Assembly (NCBI GenBank): GCA_021767885.1
Contig: JAASSM010000033.1
Span: 1 to 9,069 of the forward strand
From: a bacterium
Lineage (GTDB): Bacteria; Krumholzibacteriota; Krumholzibacteria; LZORAL124-64-63
Reading direction: 5' to 3'
Length of the DNA stretch: 9,069 nucleotides
Both the position numbers and the translations under genes were made by a program. Positions within the stretch are counted from its first letter, which is position 1. Each line of letters starts with the position of its first letter. The notes beneath the pieces are model-generated. The model was not told where the DNA came from and searched no databases. It worked only from the letters and a program-made list of their open reading frames with translations. Shown one piece after another: positions 5,839 to 9,069 of the stretch.

Positions 5839-7206
5839 TCAGTCGAACACCAGCCCCGGCAGCCAGGTGGCCAGGCCGGGGAAGAGGGCCAGCACGCCCA
5901 GCATGGCCAGCTGGATGGCGATGAAGGGCGCCACGCCGCGGTAGATGTCGCCCGTGGCCACCTCGGGCGGGGCCACGCCGCGGAGATAGAACAGGGCGAA
6001 GCCGAAGGGCGGGGTCAGAAACGAGGTCTGCAGGTTGATGGCGATCATCACCCCCAGCCAGACCGGGTCCACGCCCATGATGAACAGCACCGGGGCGACG
6101 ATGGGCACCACCACGAAGGTGATCTCGATGAAATCCAGCACGAAGCCCAGCAGGAACATCACCACCATCACCACCAGCAGCGCGCCCACGGTTCCCCCCG
6201 GCAGGCCGGTGAGCAGCTCGTGGACCAGGTCGTCGCCCCCCAGCCCGCGAAAGACCAGCGAGAACAGCGAGGCGCCCACGAAGATCATGAACACCATGCT
6301 GGTGACGCGGGTGGTGGTGCGCATCACGTCGCGCAGGATGGCCAGGCTGAAATGCCCCTGGGTGGCGGCCAGCAGCATCGCCCCCACGGCGCCCACCGAG
6401 GCGGCCTCGGTGGGGGTGGCCGCGCCCGCCATGATCGAGCCCAGCACCGCCACGATCAGCAGCACCGGCGGGACGAGGATCCGGGCCACCTCGCCCAGCG
6501 GACGCCGCGGGCCGGTGTCGTCCAGTGCCGGCAGGGCCTCGGGCCGGCGCCAGCCCTCGAACACCAGGTAGAGGATGTAGGCGCCCACCAGCACCAGGCC
6601 GGGGATCAGTGCGCCGGCGAACAGGTCGCCCACGGAGACGGTGTCCGGCGAGTAGATGCCCTGCTCGAGCTGGGCCTCGGTGAAGGCCGAGGAAAGCACT
6701 TCGCCCAGCAGCACCAGGATGATCGAGGGCGGGATGATCTGGCCCAGGGTCCCCGAGGCACAGATGCTGCCGGTGGCCACCGCCGGGTCGTAGCGGTGCT
6801 TGAGCATGGTGGGCAGGGCCAGCAGCCCCATGGTCACCACCGTGGCGCCGACGATGCCGGTGCTCGCGGCCAGCATCATGCCCACCACCATCACCGCGAT
6901 GCCCAGCCCGCCGCGCATGGAGCCGAACTGCTCGCCCATGGTCTGCAGCAGGCTGTCGGCCACCCGCGAGCGCTCCAGCATCACCCCCATGAAGATGAAC
7001 AACGGCACCGCGATCAGCGTCTCGTTGACCATGATGCCGTAGAGGCGGTTGGGCAGGGCGTGCAGCAGGGAGAGGTCGAAGATGCCGGCCGCCGCCCCGC
7101 CCAGGGCGAACAGCAGCGCCGTGCCCCCCAGGGTGAAGGCCACGGGGAAGCCGGCCAGCAGGAAGACGAACACCACCGCGAACAGTACCAGCGCGAGCCA
7201 TTCCAT
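5839..7206 (-). CDS. dctM: TRAP transporter large permease subunit DctM
   Basis: This is the 12-TM-type ion-coupled permease subunit of a tripartite TRAP transporter, 455 residues, in the inner membrane. Signature segments are present: LAGFPVAFTLGG (17–28), VPLFIFMGVMLERS (67–80), ASGTLGQIIPPSI (150–162) in the substrate/Na+ site region, GAATPTEAASVGA (261–273), DFIEITFVVVPIVAPV (358–373) and TPPFGFALFYLRGVAP (398–413). Compared with SiaM-type proteins of about 425 residues it carries an extra loop near 171–195 (SSAFTEAQLEQGIYSPDTVS), a form I associate with the keto-acid/aromatic-acid (TakM/FcbT3-like) branch; that assignment is tentative. The ATG at 7206 lies three bases after dctQ with a strong GGAGGAGG upstream. 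No dctP binding-protein gene is present in the window, so the system needs one from elsewhere. The gene is followed by 84 bases and then dusB. Confidence 0.94.
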   Translation of the reverse strand: MEWLALVLFAVVFVFLLAGFPVAFTLGGTALLFALGGAAAGIFDLSLLHALPNRLYGIMVNETLIAVPLFIFMGVMLERSRVADSLLQTMGEQFGSMRGGLGIAVMVVGMMLAASTGIVGATVVTMGLLALPTMLKHRYDPAVATGSICASGTLGQIIPPSIILVLLGEVLSSAFTEAQLEQGIYSPDTVSVGDLFAGALIPGLVLVGAYILYLVFEGWRRPEALPALDDTGPRRPLGEVARILVPPVLLIVAVLGSIMAGAATPTEAASVGAVGAMLLAATQGHFSLAILRDVMRTTTRVTSMVFMIFVGASLFSLVFRGLGGDDLVHELLTGLPGGTVGALLVVMVVMFLLGFVLDFIEITFVVVPIVAPVLFIMGVDPVWLGVMIAINLQTSFLTPPFGFALFYLRGVAPPEVATGDIYRGVAPFIAIQLAMLGVLALFPGLATWLPGLVFD

Positions 7207-7209
7207 GGG

Positions 7210-7728
7210 TCAGCCCTCCTCCCCGTCGGCGCGTCCCAGCGTCAGCCCCGCCCGCAGGATGCCCGCCACGCTCTGGAGGATGAGCAGGGCGGGCATCAGG
7301 ATCAGCACGCTCTTGAGCAGGTAGACGAACGGCAGCCCGCCGGCGTCCGGCGAACCCTCCTGCAGACGCCAGCTGGAGGCGACGAACTCCCAGCTCATCC
7401 ACAGGATCGCCACCGCCATGGGCAGCAGCAGCACCAGGTGCCCGGCGATCTCCAGGGCGGCCCGGCCACGCGGTGGCAGGCGGCGATTGACGATGTCCAC
7501 GCGCACGTGCTCGTCGTGGCGCAGGGTGTAGGCCGCGCCGAGCATGAACACCAGCGCGTGCATGTAGGTGACCGACTCCTGCAGGGCGATCCAGCCCAGG
7601 TCGAAGCCGTAGCGCAGGACGACGATGGCGAAGGTGGTGAAGACCATCGCCAGGGTGAGCCAGGACACCAGCCGGCCGACACCCTCGTTGACCGCCTCGA
7701 GCACGCGGATCAGTCCCTGCACGGCCAT
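7210..7728 (-). CDS. dctQ: TRAP transporter small permease subunit DctQ
   Basis: This 172-residue inner-membrane protein is the four-helix partner of DctM. Hydrophobic segments lie near 20–38, 53–69, 93–112 and 138–158. DctQ-family marks are VLRYGFDLGWIALQES (37–52) in the first loop, HALVFMLGAAYTLRHDEHVRVD (57–78) and the late ASSWRLQEGSPDAGGLPFVYLLK segment (117–139). The ending of that type (GGLP then Leu-Lys) occurs in keto-acid- and aromatic-acid-like TRAP systems; the substrate remains unknown. I start it at ATG 7728, because homology begins there and the AUG overlaps the thrB stop in TGATG; an in-frame start at 7791 would add 21 Arg/Gly-rich residues lying wholly within thrB. A GGAGG about ten bases upstream, inside the last thrB codons, supports this choice and implies translational coupling to thrB. 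Confidence 0.93.
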   Translation of the reverse strand: MAVQGLIRVLEAVNEGVGRLVSWLTLAMVFTTFAIVVLRYGFDLGWIALQESVTYMHALVFMLGAAYTLRHDEHVRVDIVNRRLPPRGRAALEIAGHLVLLLPMAVAILWMSWEFVASSWRLQEGSPDAGGLPFVYLLKSVLILMPALLILQSVAGILRAGLTLGRADGEEG

Positions 7729-8681
7729 CAGACAGACGCCTCCACGCCCAGTGGCTCGGCCGTGGCCCGGCGATCCTCGAGGATGGCGCAAAAGATCCCG
7801 GGATCCTTGATATGGGTCATCTCGCCCTCCTTGGGGAAGTGCAGGTCCTGCAGGCGCGAGAGCCAGAAACGCAGCGCCGCGGCGCGCAGCATCACCGGCC
7901 AGTCCTCCCTCTCGGCCCCTTCCAGCGGGCGCCGGGCGCGGTAGGCGGCCAGCAGGGCATCGGTGAGCGCCGGGTCGAGGGTGCCGTCATCGCGCGAGCA
8001 CCAGTCGTTGACGGTCACCGCCAGGTCGAACAGCCAGGCGTCGTTGCAGGCGTAGTAGAGATCGATGATGCCGGTGAGCCGCTCGCCCTCGAACAGGGCG
8101 TTGTCGCGGAACAGGTCGGCATGGACCACGCCGCGCGGCAGGCGATCGCGGCGGTGGGCATCCTGGAAGGCCAGCTCGTCGTCCAGCAGCCGCTGTTCGT
8201 CGTCCCCCAGGTGGCCGGCCAGGCGCCGCGCGGCGGCATGCCACCAGCGCGGGCCGCGGTCGTTGTCGCGGTGTCCCGGGAAGTCCGCGCCGGCCAGGTG
8301 CAGACGCGCCAGCCAGTCGCCGATCTCGCGGCAGTGGGCCACGCCCGGGGCCTCCACCGAGGCGCCGGGCAGGCGATCCACCAGGGCGGCGGGCTTGCCC
8401 TTGAGTGTCTGCAGGTAGCGCCCCCCGCGATCGCCCAGCGGATGGGGGGTGGGAATGCCGGCCTCGGCGAGGTGGGCCATCAGGTCGAGATAGTAGCCCA
8501 GCTCGTCCGGGGCATGGTTCTCGAAGATCGTCAGGACGTATTCGCCCCCGGTGGTGGTGACGAAGTAGTTGGTGTTCTCGATGCCGGCCCGAATGCCCGC
8601 GTAGTCCACCAGCTCGCCGCTGTCGAAGCGTCGCAGGAAGACCACCAGCTCGCCGCGCTCGATCCTCGTGTATACCGACAT
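7728..8681 (-). CDS. thrB: Homoserine kinase (ThrB, phosphotransferase-fold type)
   Basis: The product (317 residues) phosphorylates homoserine with ATP, the committing step to threonine. It belongs to the aminoglycoside-phosphotransferase-like ThrB group used by pseudomonads and relatives, not the GHMP-kinase ThrB of E. coli. Visible marks are the N-terminal pattern MSVYTRIERGELVVFLRRFD (1–20), GIENTNYFV (33–41) in the nucleotide lobe, the catalytic loop VVHADLFRDNALF (185–197) with His187, Asp189 and Asn194, and the metal-binding Asp207 in GIIDLYYACNDAWLFDLA (204–221). The family normally reads GIIDFY, so Leu208 is a mild variation. RFWLSRLQD (271–279) is also conserved. The ATG at 8681 starts exactly at homology; its Shine-Dalgarno is weak. 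A DUF2782 gene lies 36 bases upstream, the same neighbour as in Pseudomonas, which supports a genuine thrB. Its stop overlaps the dctQ start by one base, an unexpected coupling to a transporter. Confidence 0.93.
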   Translation of the reverse strand: MSVYTRIERGELVVFLRRFDSGELVDYAGIRAGIENTNYFVTTTGGEYVLTIFENHAPDELGYYLDLMAHLAEAGIPTPHPLGDRGGRYLQTLKGKPAALVDRLPGASVEAPGVAHCREIGDWLARLHLAGADFPGHRDNDRGPRWWHAAARRLAGHLGDDEQRLLDDELAFQDAHRRDRLPRGVVHADLFRDNALFEGERLTGIIDLYYACNDAWLFDLAVTVNDWCSRDDGTLDPALTDALLAAYRARRPLEGAEREDWPVMLRAAALRFWLSRLQDLHFPKEGEMTHIKDPGIFCAILEDRRATAEPLGVEASV

Positions 8682-8717
8682 TGACTCGCTCTCGTGTTCG
8701 CTTGGCGGGGATCGGGG

Positions 8718-9069
8718 CTACCAGGAGAAGATCACCCAGCTGGGCACTACCACGCCGCGCTCCAGCTCGCCCTGCCGGGCGTCGAGGACACCATCGCCGT
8801 TGTAGTCGAGCAGGTAATAGGGCGGCCCCACCCTGGGGGTGATCCGGACCATGTAGACCTGGCCGTTGCGCCGGTAGGCCTCGACCCGGGCATCCTGTTC
8901 GCGGGCGGACTCGATCTCGGGCTCGAGCGACTCGATCACCGGGTTGTCGGCCAGCGGGGTGGGCTCGCCGGCCGGCTCGGCGTCGCCGCCGGCAGTGGGC
9001 TCGGGCGGCGGCGGCAACTCGGTCTGAGCGGCGAGCGGCGCGGCGAAGGCGAGGGCGGCGAGCGCCGCG
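8718..9069 (-). CDS. DUF2782 domain exported protein, 5' end cut by window edge
   Basis: The gene continues beyond the right edge; 116 codons and the TAG stop are visible. The first visible residues (AALAALAFAAPLAAQ, then TELPPPPEP) are the hydrophobic core and cleavage region of a signal peptide, so the true start lies outside and the TTG at 9017 is only an internal Leu codon. After a Pro/Glu-rich linker, the C-terminal domain carries the DUF2782 pattern: RVEAYRRNGQVYMVRITP, then VGPPYYLLDYNGDG, and the ending VVVPSWVIFSW. DYNGDGVLD resembles the first nine positions of an EF-hand-like calcium loop, with Gln at position 12 rather than Glu. Function is unknown; export to the periplasm or envelope is inferred. 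In Pseudomonas the family is found between polA and thrB, and here it is likewise 36 bases upstream of thrB, probably cotranscribed. Confidence 0.88.
   Translation of the reverse strand, partial: AALAALAFAAPLAAQTELPPPPEPTAGGDAEPAGEPTPLADNPVIESLEPEIESAREQDARVEAYRRNGQVYMVRITPRVGPPYYLLDYNGDGVLDARQGELERGVVVPSWVIFSW

Noticed and set aside
7729..7791. Longer dctQ start adding 21 residues
   Set aside because: The extension is Arg/Gly-rich, lies fully inside thrB, and is not part of the DctQ family; the start coupled to the thrB stop has a good ribosome site.
4828..7944. A 1038-codon open frame on the plus strand
   Set aside because: It is antisense to dusB, dctM and dctQ, all with clear family motifs; the translated composition is typical of a shadow frame.
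1..9069. CRISPR arrays, tRNA or rRNA genes, insertion sequences, phage or defence genes
   Set aside because: I saw no regularly spaced repeats, no cloverleaf pattern, no transposase or integrase motifs and no defence-family motifs on either strand.

Overview
The window looks like chromosomal DNA from a high-GC gammaproteobacterium. A dusB–fis pair, a homoserine kinase gene next to a DUF2782 gene, and a DUF2835 gene are all typical of that class. GC content is high throughout and genes are tightly packed. High-GC halophilic or Ectothiorhodospiraceae-like bacteria fit, but the genus cannot be fixed from the sequence alone.

Layout: almost everything is read leftward (minus strand). From right to left the order is a DUF2782 envelope protein (cut by the right edge), thrB (homoserine kinase), dctQ and dctM (membrane subunits of a DctP-type TRAP transporter, with no dctP in the window), an 84-base gap with a GC hairpin and a candidate promoter, dusB (tRNA dihydrouridine synthase), fis (nucleoid protein), a TAXI-type TRAP solute-binding protein, a fused TRAP permease with a C-terminal PDZ-like DUF3394 region, and a universal stress protein. 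Only a small DUF2835 gene at the left end is read rightward. It meets the stress-protein gene head-on and shares the palindrome TTAA with it as stop codons. The first 246 bases hold no convincing gene but contain a long imperfect hairpin.

Gene coupling is very tight: thrB/dctQ overlap by 1 base (TGATG), dctQ–dctM are 3 bases apart, dusB/fis overlap by 4 bases (ATGA), fis and the TAXI gene are 10 bases apart with the Shine-Dalgarno touching the fis stop, and the permease and usp overlap by 47 bases. The main surprise is that housekeeping genes (thrB, dusB, fis) are wired into the same transcription units as two different TRAP transport systems. One is a complete TAXI system with its own Usp-family protein, behind dusB–fis. 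The other is a DctQM pair without a binding protein, behind thrB. The individual families are known; the arrangement is what deserves attention.
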